Positions 11,101 through 22,203 of a stretch of 64,000 nt of DNA are shown here, piece after piece. The stretch covers positions 15,984,855 through 16,048,854 of the forward strand of contig OZ234501.1 in assembly GCA_965153455.1 (NCBI GenBank), written 5' to 3'. Numbering within the stretch: the stretch's first letter is position 1; each line of letters starts with the position of its first letter. Below the pieces are notes generated by a model that ran no database searches, had not been told where the DNA came from, and was given only the letters and a program-made list of their open reading frames with translations. The translations under genes were made by a program, and so were the position numbers. Origin of the DNA: Sphagnum compactum (taxonomy: Eukaryota > Bryophyta > Sphagnopsida > Sphagnales).

Positions 11101-13781
11101 GTGCCTATTGCATTTTGGTGGGTGAGCCTCAGTGCCACACCTGAGTTTCAAGCTGCCCCTCAAGCACAGATTCTCTAGTCTCCACCTGGTTTCACCCAAG
11201 ACTCAAAAAGTCTGAGACCCATAGCACCAGTGTCTCTAATTCAAGAAATCACCGCTACCAGTCAGACTCTCTCTGTTTGCCAGTTAGGAGGGCTGTAACT
11301 AAGTGGATCACTGCCTATTTTCATTTCACATGTGTGCAATGTTTTGTGAAAGAAACAAGCACATAGTGCAGGAAATACTGCATGTCTGTTACAGGTAGTA
11401 TTTCCTGCTCTTTTCATGAGCTTCTTTTCTGGTGAACTTGTATATTCCTGAGCCTGGCTCTCTGTCAAATCCAGCTGAATTTCTAGACTTGTCAGACACC
11501 TGCCAGAGCCTCACACCTTATGACAAATTCTGCATCAGTTCACAACTAGAACATGCTCATAACTCATAAAGTCTAGCTCATAACTGGAAAATGTGCACAT
11601 AGTTCAGACAAGCTGATATTATGTATTCAATGCATCATGTAGTTTGACTCACTGAAAGGTAAAAATTAGGGAGGTTTTCCTCAACCATATGGACAATGCC
11701 TCCTCAAAGTTATCAACCCAACATATTTCACATGGATGGAATACAGACCTTTGAGAGGCACAGTTTTGTAATTTCCAAATCATGCTGCAATTTCTTGATC
11801 TTCTTGTCCTGTCACATTCCATGAAAATTTGGTTTGAGTTTGCATGTGTTGATCATTACACCCATGCACTGTGCTACAGAATCAAGAATAAGAGTACAAA
11901 TTCCCTGTGTCTTGCACAAGAGGAGTACATGGGCTCAACAACTGAGCCGCACTTTCCTGTACAAACAAGCAACTCAGAGAAGGACGATGTGCAGATGAAT
12001 ACCTGAAGAGTAGCCCGTTGTTGATGCAGGCTCAACTGTTCTTGCATCCTTAGTTGTTCCTAAGTATCTCAGTACACAAGCATAAGACTGACATGTCTCA
12101 CAGAAATTGCAGGACAATAGAAAGTTCCTGGACCCTTCAAGATATGTTTGGCTACATCCAGCAGACAATAGCTGAACGACTCAATCCAACTTAAGCCAAA
12201 GCAGCATATCATTAACATGTGCTTTGCATGATGTTGACAACCTAATCCCAGAGTTTAATCCACATCTTATCATCTGACAACTTGGCAAGCCCTTCCACCA
12301 TGTATAACTCCCAGCATTGTACTCAGACCATCAACAAGAAGAACCATCACAACAACTCCACATGGGTACTAACCTCCTTCTGGTTGCTTTCACTCTCCTG
12401 GAAATTGCTCTGACATTGTTGAAGTCTGTTTACAGGCACACAACTCTATGTAACATATCACCCATATTGCTGAAACCTATGAGTTCCAAAAGAGAAGCTA
12501 AAGTTTCTTTTCTCACTTGTCTTCCAGCTTGTGAATAGTATCAAGCTGGCATTTTATAAAGTCAGCTTGCTCTTCTGCAATTAGAGTACATGTTGTCATT
12601 TTTCCCTCCAGCACCTGATGATAGCCATCTATTTTTCAGTGTTCCGCCATGGACACTTGACAATGGCAGTCCACCTCTGCTGGCAACCACTTTCTTAAGA
12701 TCAACATTGACTACAATTTAGCATATACATGAGGTGGCCGAAGGATACTGACATTGTATTTCAAACAAGATTGAATTCAAAATACTTATGCATTGTACTT
12801 CTTTCTCAATTGTTGCCAAACAGTCAACAATCTTTGTTGTACTAACCGATATTTCCAGCATGTAGTTGTTACGCTCCTCTCGCATGGCATTCAATTGTGT
12901 CTCACTGCAAGTTGTGCAGACAGTCCTTCTGACATGCTTCTCATGAAGAAAATCCAAATGTGACAAAACCAACGGTTTCATACAGTGTTTTATCAAGCAT
13001 AAGGTTCCTGGTAAACTGCATTTTCCAAATCAGAAGGGAGCTGACCAGAAGATGAGCCGCTCCTTTAGATCTAAGGTCAGTTTGTGGATGTATTTGGCTT
13101 TTACAGAACCATCATGTCCTGTCTGCAGTAAGAAAAGGATTCAGAAATGGACACATTTTCTGTTGATCCAGCCTTGTACATCTTTTCCAAAAGGCAAATA
13201 CTTTTGACGGTGGAAAAAGTTACATTCTTGTGAGTGAGAAATTGTTTCAGACACAATCATATTACATTGCAAGTTTTTAAGATTTCGTCAGAAAGGAGGT
13301 GAATTGCCTTGGCAATAAGTGCATCTGCAAGTGCTGCCTGAAGAGCACTCAAAGATAGTGCTTTCTCCTTGAGATCTGACGTTGTAGTCATCAAAAGCTC
13401 CTTGAGTCGTGCCTTCTCAGCTTTCCAAACTGCTGCCTGTTGCATCACACATTTACTCTACAGTCATCAAGAAGTATTGGTCAGAGGTAAGAGCCAAACT
13501 CAGGAATCATGGAGGTTCAACAAGGCATTGAGCATCATCAGCTGACCGACCGAGCAGAGAAGAAAAGAACACATTCCAGCTTACACAAACACTGAGAACG
13601 CGCACAAAAAAGACTACCAGTTGCCGAAGACAGACGTGGAGGAGTCGCGCAACAGAAAGGCGTTAAAGCGAAGTCTTACTTCAGAGTAAAGCTTGTTGAA
13701 GCTCTCCTCATACAAAGCAGAATCCAAGCCAAGAGCAGCATGAATTCCTTCGCCAGGAGTACGATTCCCTGAATCCATCAT
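8140..13781 (-). CDS. Unrecognised plant coiled-coil protein, about 16 exons
   Basis: Small exons join in phase: 13618-13781, 13266-13455, 13046-13122, 12847-12904, 12517-12614, 12374-12425, 12003-12059, 11749-11808, 11141-11185, 10895-10975, 10490-10574, an exon ending at 10025 (left edge 9964 or 9991), 9113-9157, 8911-9003, 8730-8771 and 8140-8250 with a TGA stop. The product is about 430-440 aa. The start (ATGATGGATTCA) is the first ATG of the leading exon. The protein is rich in heptad-like Glu/Lys/Gln/Leu stretches, such as EQLRMQEQLSLHQQRATLQ and DKKIKKLQHDLEITKLCLSK. The C-terminal part has a basic exon (FFWRDRERRRL) and ends IPELDVVIAFQKLRARNE plus an acidic tail. There is no signal peptide or membrane segment. 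I do not recognise the family; a structural, cytoskeletal or ciliary role would be a guess. An extra small exon between 9158 and 9963 cannot be excluded. Confidence 0.65.
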
Positions 13782-14362
13782 TTTCCAACTTCTTCTTCGA
13801 TAGAGATGTGAGAACCGGATTCTCAAGAAGGCAGAATGACACTGTAGTTCACGAAAAGCGCGATTGAGTCCCTCCTCTCCTCCCTACAATCGTGCAGCGG
13901 ACAGCACATGATCCTCCTTCATTAGTGCTCAATTTTCCTCACGCCAGAAAAACTCGTCCGAACCTCTTACGTTTCGATACTCTTGGATAACAGATAGACC
14001 TCGCGAATGCATTTTGGTAGCTATGTTGGCAACGAAACGTGATCTGTAAGTTATTGCAGCGTAGTGTGTGATCTCAGCCTGCAATACTTCTTTGCAAAAT
14101 GGCCGCCATTCTTGGGCACCAAAGAAACGGTTTTTTTTTAAGCAGAGGCGGTTGTTGTTGTTTTCGCCGTCGTAATTACAGCTGCAAATGCATAACATCA
14201 ACATCCACCAAGAGTGCTCGTCTTTCTGTAATAATTTTGTGTTTCCAAACGACTTTTCTGCAACACAGACTTGTAACAGTTGAAATCGGCGAAAATTCTC
14301 GCAAACGTTGAGCGTCTCTTGAATCAAAAGAGAAGAGAGGAATGCCACTGCGATCACCGCTC

Positions 14363-14759
14363 GCCTGCAGCTATCACTAAGCAACCTCAGAATGCAGACC
14401 GATTTTTGTGTGAAACAGGCAAGACATGATCAGTTTTCCAGTTTTTTTATAACTATTCTTCTTTTGCAGCTATGAATCACTTGAAGGAACCTTCTGCCAT
14501 TGGCTCACAGACCAGTGTTGCTTAGTGATAGCAAAAGCATTTCATAATTACCTCACTACTCTCACCAACCTACTTGGAGCATGCATGACCATTTGTATGA
14601 AAAATCACAGGCAATTAAATGAATTTTGGCTTTGGAATTAAGTGGGATATGTGAGTTCTATGGCTCCATATTTGCCCAAAAGACTGGTCTGTTTGCAAAA
14701 GCACAGCTGCCAACACTGGTCTGTTTGCTCCATATTTGCCTGCAGCTATCACTAAGCAA
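14363..14759. repeat. 22-bp direct repeat at 14363-14384 and 14738-14759
   Basis: GCCTGCAGCTATCACTAAGC plus AA occurs at both positions. The second copy ends directly before the inverted duplication that starts at 14761, so it may mark a rearrangement junction. Confidence 0.6.
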
Positions 14760-14760
14760 A

Positions 14761-14986
14761 TGGTTCCAAGTAGAGTTAGGTGTAAGAAAAGGAGGGAATG
14801 TTGTTTGAACTGAGTGTAGGGAATCAATACTGTATAGCATCCTGTTGGGGATGACTGCAGGGTGCATGAACACCTGCAGAAGCCTCTCACTCACTGCAGC
14901 TTAGATTCTGAGCACTTATGATGATAAGGAATATTGAAAGTGGATGGGAATGTGTGAGCAGGCTATCAAAGGAATCCGGGAGAAGG
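14761..14986 (-). repeat. 226-bp inverted copy of AKR intron 1/exon 2 segment
   Basis: This segment is the reverse complement of 16978-17203 with very few differences; I noted one, a T/G change in the GATGCTnTACAG stretch. It carries the exon 2 acceptor and the first eight codons of AKR exon 2 (AIKGIREK). Homology stops sharply at both ends. It lies about 400 bp beyond the AKR stop codon, as the opposite arm of a potential hairpin. Confidence 0.85.
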
Positions 14987-15396
14987 CAAACGTTAAGTGA
15001 ACAGCGTTTAGAACTGTGATGATGATCATCGCTAATGAACCCTTTACTTGTTCCACCTAAATCAATTCTGATTATCATCGTCTCTAGTATTTCTACCACA
15101 ACCATAAATAATGGTATCATGAAAACACTATGTAACACCACAAAGCATTAACAAATTAATGCTTTTCATATTGATGCAATTATGGAATCTTGCATAATAG
15201 TTGAAAAATTTTCTCTTCACAACAATTCACATTCATAAACAAGACTTCAAAAAACATCTATCCAATTTCGTTGTCTGCATATCCCAATGGACACTCCATA
15301 AACCTTTTCCCAAAATGTTGTGACACTTCTTCCCCTCAACTTGGTATCATCATATTATCCACAGACGCTTCATTTTCTTCTCCACTCAACCTGCAT

Positions 15397-17726
15397 TTAC
15401 CCTTCAACACCTTTCCAAGAAGAGAGCGGTGGAGTCTGTGCATGGGTATATGTGTGGTGAAGATGCTGTGCAGGATACCTGGCACCTGCAACTACACCAA
15501 TGGGTGCAGCTGCATCAATTTCCTTCATCTCCTCTTCGCTCAGAGACACACCTAATGCTCTGACATTTGATTCCAGATTAGCTGTTTTTGTAGTCCCTGG
15601 AATGGGCACAACATCTTTCCCCTTGTGCAAAACCCATGCTAGTGCCAGCTGGTTCATTGAACATTTCTTCTTGGCTACAATTTTCCCCAATTGCTCCCGC
15701 AGCACCTCATTCTTTTCTAAGTTCTCAGCTACAAACCTTGGACTCATCTGCAACAGAGGATCCATCTCCAACTGTCAAGCTTTGATTCCCAACTGTGAAC
15801 TCTTCTCTATCACCAAAATACATCAGAAAAATGAGTAGCCGCAGTCATTTGTCCACATAAAGCCTACCCAGGATCAAGATATGCAGAACTGAATGATTAA
15901 TGTCCTGAAATATCAAGTCAAAGGTTCAGCAGTTTCCATTCTTGAAAAAGAAGTTCCTACCTTGTAGAAACAGAAGGGAAAAGATTACTATCAACCTTGA
16001 ATCCTTAGCTCACACCAGAGATCTTTCAACATACATGAAAGACACCCCTACCTTTCCTTGACCTGCAAACATCTAGAGGAATGAGATTTGGACTATGCAC
16101 TCATCAGCTGAACCAAAAGCAGATGGAAGGGGTGAGAAACCAGAGAGAGACCTTGCGTGAGTCACCATCAGTAGCTTCAGCAACCTTGAAACCAGCAAAG
16201 AATCCACGCCCCAGTGGACTGTATGGCACTATTCCGATTCCCAATTCTCTGCAGACACATGCACACATGCACATAATTTTCTTCTCAGCTCAGTAGGAAC
16301 AGTCATCTCAATGACCAAGATGAACATTGTCCCCTGTCATAGTATGAAAACCTAATTTCATGGAGTCTATAGATGAGAATCTCACCTGCAAGTTGGAATC
16401 ACATCTTCTTCCACTTCCCTAGCCCAGAGAGACCACTCAATCTGCACAGCAGTAATGGGATGCACTGCATGTGCACGCCTTATATCTGAGCCAGAAGCTT
16501 CAGATAGTCCCAAGTATTTCACCTTCCCCTCCTCAACCAGCTTCTTCATTTCTCCCACCTAAGAATCAAGCACATGGCTGAGTGGTTAGAGCTCCTGGCT
16601 AGCTTAAACCGGTTCTGGATTCAAATCTGCAAGCTGCATGCTAAGACATTACCTGCAACAGAAAAACTAGCTTCCATAGTGGACTATTATGCTTCTTCTT
16701 CTTGTTCTTCCCAAGCATCTGCAAAGGACAATAATACATCTCTCTCGCGTGCACAGGCCACAAATATGGAGCTGGTAGGAAGGTGTTCAGGGACTTACAG
16801 TGATTTCAATGGGCACTTTTGTGTCTACTCGGTGCTGATAGTAGAGATCAATGTAATCAATATCCAGCCTCCTCAAGCTTTCCTCACATGTTGTTCTCAC
16901 ATACTCAGGATCACCTCTTACACCTATAAACGTCCTATTTGGTCCAGGGACATTTCCGAATTTAGTAGCAATTTGCACCTTCTCCCGGATTCCTTTGATA
17001 GCCTGCTCACACATTCCCATCCACTTTCAATATTCCTTATCATCATAAGTGCTCAGAATCTAAGCTGCAGTGAGTGAGAGGCTTCTGCAGGTGTTCATGC
17101 ACCCTGCAGTCATCCCCAACAGGATGCTCTACAGTATTGATTCCCTACACTCAGTTCAAACAACATTCCCTCCTTTTCTTACACCTAACTCTACTTGGAA
17201 CCAACCTGCCTCCTATCTCTGTGAGGCTCTGCACACACAAAGAATGTCGACCATTTTGGTCTTTCAAAGCTCCATTTGTGATAAGGAGCTTACATCAGAT
17301 TACACTGATGAGAAGAGGAAGAAGAAGAAGAAGAAGAAGCTCGGGTTAGAGGAAAGTAGGTTGATCGTCATTGTTTGGTGTGTTTAATCTCCATTGCATT
17401 CAAAGAGCAAAAAGAAAGAAACCAGGGATTTTCAGGACAACATCCAGAAGAAGTAGAAGTAGAAGAAGCAACTGTCTCACCTTGCCAACAAGAAGCTCAT
17501 TGGTGTGTGGACCATACATATCAGCAGTGTCAAGAAACGTAACCCCAATATCCACAGCATGTCTGATGAGCTTGATCATCTCCTCTTCTGGTTTGGGAGC
17601 CCCATACGCCATACTCATGCCCATGCAACCCAATCCCAACTGCGATACCTCCAGCCCCTCGGTGCCGAGCTTCACCCTGGGGATGCTGGGCAATGGTAGC
17701 GCTATGGAGGCCACTTCTCTTTCCAT
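15397..17726 (-). CDS. Aldo/keto reductase (AKR4C/AKR13-like, IN2-1/auxin-induced type)
   Basis: Five exons join in phase: 17481-17726, 16799-17002, 16386-16558, 16152-16248 and 15397-15747, giving 356 aa. The protein is a cytosolic NADPH-dependent aldo/keto reductase with the usual (beta/alpha)8 barrel. The N-terminus reads [19 protein letters not shown]. The catalytic tetrad is present: Asp66 and Tyr71 (FLDTADMYG), Lys96 (IATKFG) and His139 (DLYYQHRVD). Later motifs are [11 protein letters not shown] and [12 protein letters not shown], then [12 protein letters not shown] and the cofactor motif VVPIPGTTK. The C-terminal tail after AGARYP differs from the family's usual ending and may be altered. 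The substrate cannot be told from sequence; relatives reduce reactive carbonyls, pyridoxal or perakine-like compounds. A SINE-like insert lies in intron 2 and the first part of exon 2 is duplicated downstream. Confidence 0.92.
16574..16650 (+). mobile_element. tRNA-derived SINE-like sequence in AKR intron 2
   Basis: TGGCTGAGTGGTTAGAGC resembles a tRNA D-arm/box A, and about 25 bases later CTGGATTCAAATCTGC resembles a box B/T-arm. The segments between do not form a believable full cloverleaf with an anticodon arm, so a tRNA-derived SINE head or tRNA relic is more likely than a working tRNA. The 3' boundary is uncertain. It lies antisense to the AKR transcript. Confidence 0.4.
16978..17203 (+). 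repeat. Parent arm of the 226-bp inverted duplication (AKR intron 1/exon 2)
   Basis: This covers part of AKR intron 1, its acceptor and the first codons of exon 2. Its inverted partner is 14761-14986, separated by about 2 kb. Because this arm contains real coding sequence in context, it is likely the donor copy. Confidence 0.85.
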
Positions 17727-18719
17727 ATCGAAAATTTAACCCTTGATTGTGAAACTTGCAATCCGTGTTTTCTCAAGCTCCCTCAACAACAGGCCAACAG
17801 CAACGACAACGACGACACAACCCAAATCTCTTGCTCATCAAACACTTTCACATCCTCACGAAAAACTTGATCATAAACTTCAACACATCTGCTTGCAAAA
17901 GCTACTCATGCACAAAGTTCGGACTTCGTAAAAAGCACATGAGAGTATGTGGAAGCGTGAAGTGAAAGTAACGGATGTCAACTGTGTCTTGGCATAAGAT
18001 CTGTGAAGTTCTTGTTCTACAAATCTCTTGTAACCACGTAGTACCTCGGTCCTCGATGTGGCAGCTGGATGTTGAACCTGAAGTGCATGGAGTTCCGTGG
18101 TTAGCAACAACCTTCTCTTTCTTCTAGAGGAAAATTAGCAAGAGCTGCTGGTGGGGATGGGGGAGGAAAGTTCAAAGGAAAATGCCTCTGGTGAGGCAAA
18201 TCTTGTGGCATGAAAGGTATCTTTACTGGTGTTGGAGTACGTACAAAAATCTGCAAGAAACTCTGCTTTGCGGAAATCTGTTGCAAGCAGCATGCCCACC
18301 AAATCTCTTGCCAATTGTGCCAAATGCTGATGATGATGATGATGATGATGATGCCAATAATCTGAGCAAACTTCTTATTCTCTTTCCTAAATGGATTTTT
18401 ATATCATTAGTCATTCTATGTCTAGGGACTAGAACAAACCCACACCCACTAGTGCACCATGAAGGATGAATGAAATGGTAGGTGAATGGGAAAAGCCCTA
18501 GGATGGGGGCATTTTCAAAATAAGGGGGCCTACGACAAGGCTATAGGACAAGATGGTAGCCGAGTTGTGCCTCGCCTTTTGGGAATGTCCCTCACCCATG
18601 GGCTTTACCTATTATTGTAAAGCACCAGGCAAAATTTATCATGAACCAAACCTATGTAGATAGATTCACAGGGTGTTTGAATGGGAGGCTTTTTATGCCT
18701 ACTCCTCAAGTATAAGTGG
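17727..18719. other. Intergenic stretch with (GAT)n microsatellite
   Basis: No gene is supported. A (GAT) run of about eight units occupies about 18328-18353. From about 18669 the sequence CAGGGTGTTTGAATGGGAGG resembles a DNA-transposon end, but no matching opposite end was found. Confidence 0.4.
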
Positions 18720-18996
18720 AAGGGTTCTTACACTTATAAGTAAGCATAATTTCCCTCCCACCCTTGAGGGTTCTTGCACCTATAAGTAGGCAAAATTTTC
18801 ATCCCACCGTTGAGGGTTCTTGCACCTATAAGTAGGCAAAATTTTCATCCCACCGTTGAGGGTTCTTGCACCTATAAGTAGGCAAAATTTTCATCCCACC
18901 CTTGAGGGTTCTTGCACCTATAAGTAGGCAAAATTTTCATCCCACCCTTGAGGGTTCTTGCACCTATAAGTAGGCAAACTTTTCATCCCACCCTCG
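18720..18996. repeat. 46-bp tandem repeat, about six copies
   Basis: The unit GAGGGTTCTTGCACCTATAA followed by GTAGGCAAAATTTTCATCCCACCSTT recurs with exact 46-bp spacing at 18720 (diverged), 18766, 18812, 18858, 18904 and 18950. The middle copies are nearly identical, so the expansion is recent. It is non-coding, since 46 is not a multiple of three. Confidence 0.9.
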
Positions 18997-20504
18997 AGGA
19001 ATAGCCATAATATCCCTGGAAAATTCATGGATAGAAAATGCCCTCCACATACACTACAAATTTTCTTTTTTGGAGTGCTTTTCGTGATCAGAAAACAGTT
19101 TGCTGTTGGTTCGAGTTCCCTAGCTAACCGTGGTGGTTAGTTTAGTTGCTTCACTTACTAACAACCAACTAGGTAGGTAGTAAAATCAGCCCTTATCTAT
19201 TATGTATAAACTATCTACTTACCTACCTAGTAGTCGCCTATTTTCCTACCTACCTACTACTGTATAGCATAATAGTGAACAAAGAGAGGGTATCTGGTAG
19301 AATGAAAGATTTCAAGATTTCTCAAAATCCTGCTTTCAGCGTTTGTATCGGGTTTTGAGGAACAACAACAATGGTCATCCTACAATATTGTGTCATCCTA
19401 CATGTGTTTAGGAAAAGATACATGGATGCTCATTTTTTGAAGTTTTCTATCAAAAATATCCATTTTGGGGGTTGGTGTGGTTATCTTTTTCTTCATTTTT
19501 TATGGAACAAAGCTGGGGTCAGGATCAGGGGTTTTTTTTTTTTTTTTTTCGTGGCAAAATTTTAGCCACTTGGTGACCCAAAAAAGGGGATTTTTTTTGG
19601 AAAACAATCCCCAAAGCTCGCCATATTTTGAGGAAATAAAAAGTTGAAATAGTCATGTTTTGACCATAGGTTCTTGCATGTCACCAACTCCTTGAATATA
19701 ATCCTTCAACAATGAATCCCTTTGAATGCAAACTATCCCTCTTTATCCCTCTTTATCTCATCAAAACAAAAGAATGTGACAATGTGAAAAGAAAACTCAA
19801 AAACTCTTCAGTGTTGGAGCTTTGTTCATATTATATGTGATGATGCATAAGGAGGTTCAAAGTGGCCTAAGAGCCTCTTATAATAGTTGGCGACTTGGTG
19901 AAACATTGTTAGAGATTGATTTTGCACTCTTTTTTTCTTCTACGGTTGTCAAGGCACAGCCCAAAGAGCAACACTTGCTCCTCAACACGACCAAATTTTA
20001 GAAACACAACAAACCTCTCACCCTTCACACAAACTTGATTTTAAAGACAAAGGAAATTAAAACTCAAAACACTAGGAATGTTATTTCATAAGCATGAAGA
20101 CTAAGGCATGACTCTTGACTCAGTTTGGGGCCTGCAACATTATGTAGTAGTGTGCATCAAAGAGTTTTTCAATGACACTAAGATTATAAAACTTAAGACA
20201 ACACTTGTTTTTCAATCACATTTTATAAAGTGTTGAAAAATCCACAAAGAATCTTCTTGTGTTAATTCAAGGAAATGTGATTCATCTTGTGAGCCTCTCT
20301 CGAAAATCCTCACAATTAATTATTAGTTCATTATTGAACATCGAACTTGTAATAAGAAATGCAATCTGGTGGTCACCAGATATGAGGTTGGTTAGAGTGG
20401 GCACAAGACAGGCAATGCTATGTGGTGGCCACCAGATGGTTAAAATTTATTGAAATCTTCAATGATTTGTGTGTAGTTGAATAAAATCACAGGGCAAAAC
20501 CATC
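18997..20504. other. Gene-free stretch with a small inverted repeat
   Basis: AACTAGGTAGGTAGTA near 19166-19182 and CTTACCTACCTAGT near 19217-19231 can pair as a short stem. A long T run lies near 19530-19550. No exon or gene is supported. Confidence 0.4.
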
Positions 20505-21897
20505 TCAAGAGCTTGCCCAAAGAGATATCTTACTTCTGCCAATGAAAAATTGTCTCTACATTTTGGAGTGAGAAAGGAGGGAGCCATGATTGGCAAGTTT
20601 GCACAAATTACCTCTATGTGACCATTTCTTTCCACTAGCTCATCTTGCATGGTTGGATCTTCTCAAGCATGGTTTGTTACCTACAAAGCTTTTTCTTGCT
20701 TAGTTAGAAATGCAACGGGAAGAACAGCAGCATACATATACAGACTTACCTTTCATGAGTACAGTGTGGAACTTGACCACTCTGGCTACTGAATTCTTGA
20801 CCTCTGGCACCTCTAACTTCATTTCACCCATCATCTAGTGTCACAGGAAGTTGCCTGATATTTCCAAGCAGCAAGCCTTTGCATACTGCACCACTTTGTA
20901 GCACCAATGTGGGCACAGAGCAACAAGTGCACTATGTTGACCTAGTTGCCTTAGCTATATCAGCTTATCTTCTCTTTTGCAGCTGCTTCTGTCTCTGAAT
21001 GCCACAATTGTTTGTGTAACATCTTTGCCATGAGTGGCAGCGTTTTTGTTTAGACAAAAAACCAACAGCAATGGCTCTCCCTTTTGACTATCTGCATTTG
21101 TACTCTCCCTGCTGGAGCAAACAGAAGAACCCTACACCATCAGGGACTTAGCAATTTCCTCAACTTCCACATAGGCAAGAAACACATCAAACTTTCAATG
21201 CTCGGTTGTCAATCCCCACCTGATACAACTCCATTCAGCTAATGCTAGAACCTTAGCAACATGACAAGGTGGGGAAAGAAAAGCAATCAGAATTAGCAAT
21301 CACATCTAGTACCTGACCTCACCTCTGAGTTGTCGTCAATCAGCGAATGTTAATAGGGGATATGTCACTCAAGGAGTAGAAAATGGAGCAAGATTGAGTG
21401 GGAGTTGTCGTAACAGCTATCATCAGTAGACAAAGATATGAGGTTGCCATTCGAGGGTGAGAGAAACGGAATGAATGTGGCAACAGCCAGGGGAGCTATC
21501 TGTGTAACTGGTGGAAGGACATTCTCAAGCGTTTGATTCTCTGTGAGTAAGATAACAGTTAAACCTGGAGGTTTGGAAATCACGGAAAGCCCTGCTCACG
21601 TCTGGGCAGTGAAAAGGGAGATGGAAGAGAAGAAGAAATTGGTGAAGGTCTTACTCAGATGCTTGTGAACCATAGACATGAGTCTTATTGCCACTTCTTT
21701 GAGACACAAAACTTCATTGTCATTAGCTGGTGATCCTAATACGGAGAAAAAAAGAGAGGAAATGAGAGGAAAAACTTGAGGCAGTGGCAAACATGCCACT
21801 AATACACCTAAGACAAAATGAACTCCTCTTCCGCAAAATTTGCAGGCTATGAGAACATGACATTTTGTACCATGAGATCTTTACCTGCAACGACCAT
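20505..21897 (-). CDS. Unrecognised small protein, about 95 aa, six exons
   Basis: Phase-consistent exons are 21885-21897 (ATGGTCGTTGCAG), 21655-21735, 21138-21163, 20750-20834, 20612-20643 and 20505-20555 (TGA), 288 nt in all. Joined, the N-terminus reads MVVAGSPANDNEVLCLKEVA; later parts include MSMVHKHL, GEMKLEVPEVKNSVARVV and DELVERNGHIE. It looks helical and possibly coiled coil, with no signal peptide or membrane segment. The two last exon edges and the 26-nt exon are the weakest. An alternative final frame reading EVRYLFGQALEMVLPCDF would give a longer C-terminus. It is transcribed divergently from the bL20 gene, with 306 bp between start codons. Function unknown. Confidence 0.5.
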
Positions 21898-22203
21898 ACC
21901 AGAGTTGTGGAGAACTAAGAAAAGAAGTGAGTCTTAATTATTAGAAGCAAGTCTTTCGACGGACGAGGAACCAGAAACACCTGAACACAAACCGCCCAGA
22001 AGACCCTAACCCTAATCCTAGGTGAAGCGCGAAGGAAACGAAACCAGAGGGGAAATTTTAATTTGGGGTTTTGTATGTGGAGTTGCACATGCATAGATTT
22101 GTTGCAATGTTTGCTGTGCTGCTGCTACTGTCATAGAAAATCACATTCAAGCCCGGTGCACGGGGAAGAAGAGCAGAGCAGCAAGGAGAACAAGGGGGAC
22201 AGG
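21898..22203. promoter_or_regulatory. Divergent promoter with telo-box
   Basis: This 306-bp interval separates the start codons of the 95-aa gene (minus) and bL20 (plus). It contains ACCCTAACCCTAA at about 22003-22015, a telo-box. In plants telo-boxes are common near the starts of ribosomal-protein and translation-related genes, which fits bL20. Confidence 0.55.

Noticed and set aside
13929-14384. 151-codon minus-strand frame upstream of the coiled-coil gene
   Set aside because: No domain, no splice link to the first coding exon, and the overlapping plus frame is just as open. It is more likely leader or promoter sequence.
18182-18414. Frames giving poly-Asp or poly-Ser
   Set aside because: They are translations of the (GAT)n microsatellite.
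18669-18700. CAGGGTGTTTGAATGGGAGG as an hAT transposon end
   Set aside because: No matching inverted end or 8-bp duplication was found nearby.
18720-18996. Regular repeats as a CRISPR-like array
   Set aside because: Units are contiguous without unique spacers, and this is a plant nuclear sequence; it is a minisatellite.
22063-22203. N-terminal extension of bL20 as a mitochondrial presequence
   Set aside because: The extension is Cys-rich and ends in an acidic run ([14 protein letters not shown]), unlike a presequence, and family members begin at the MNNK-equivalent Met.
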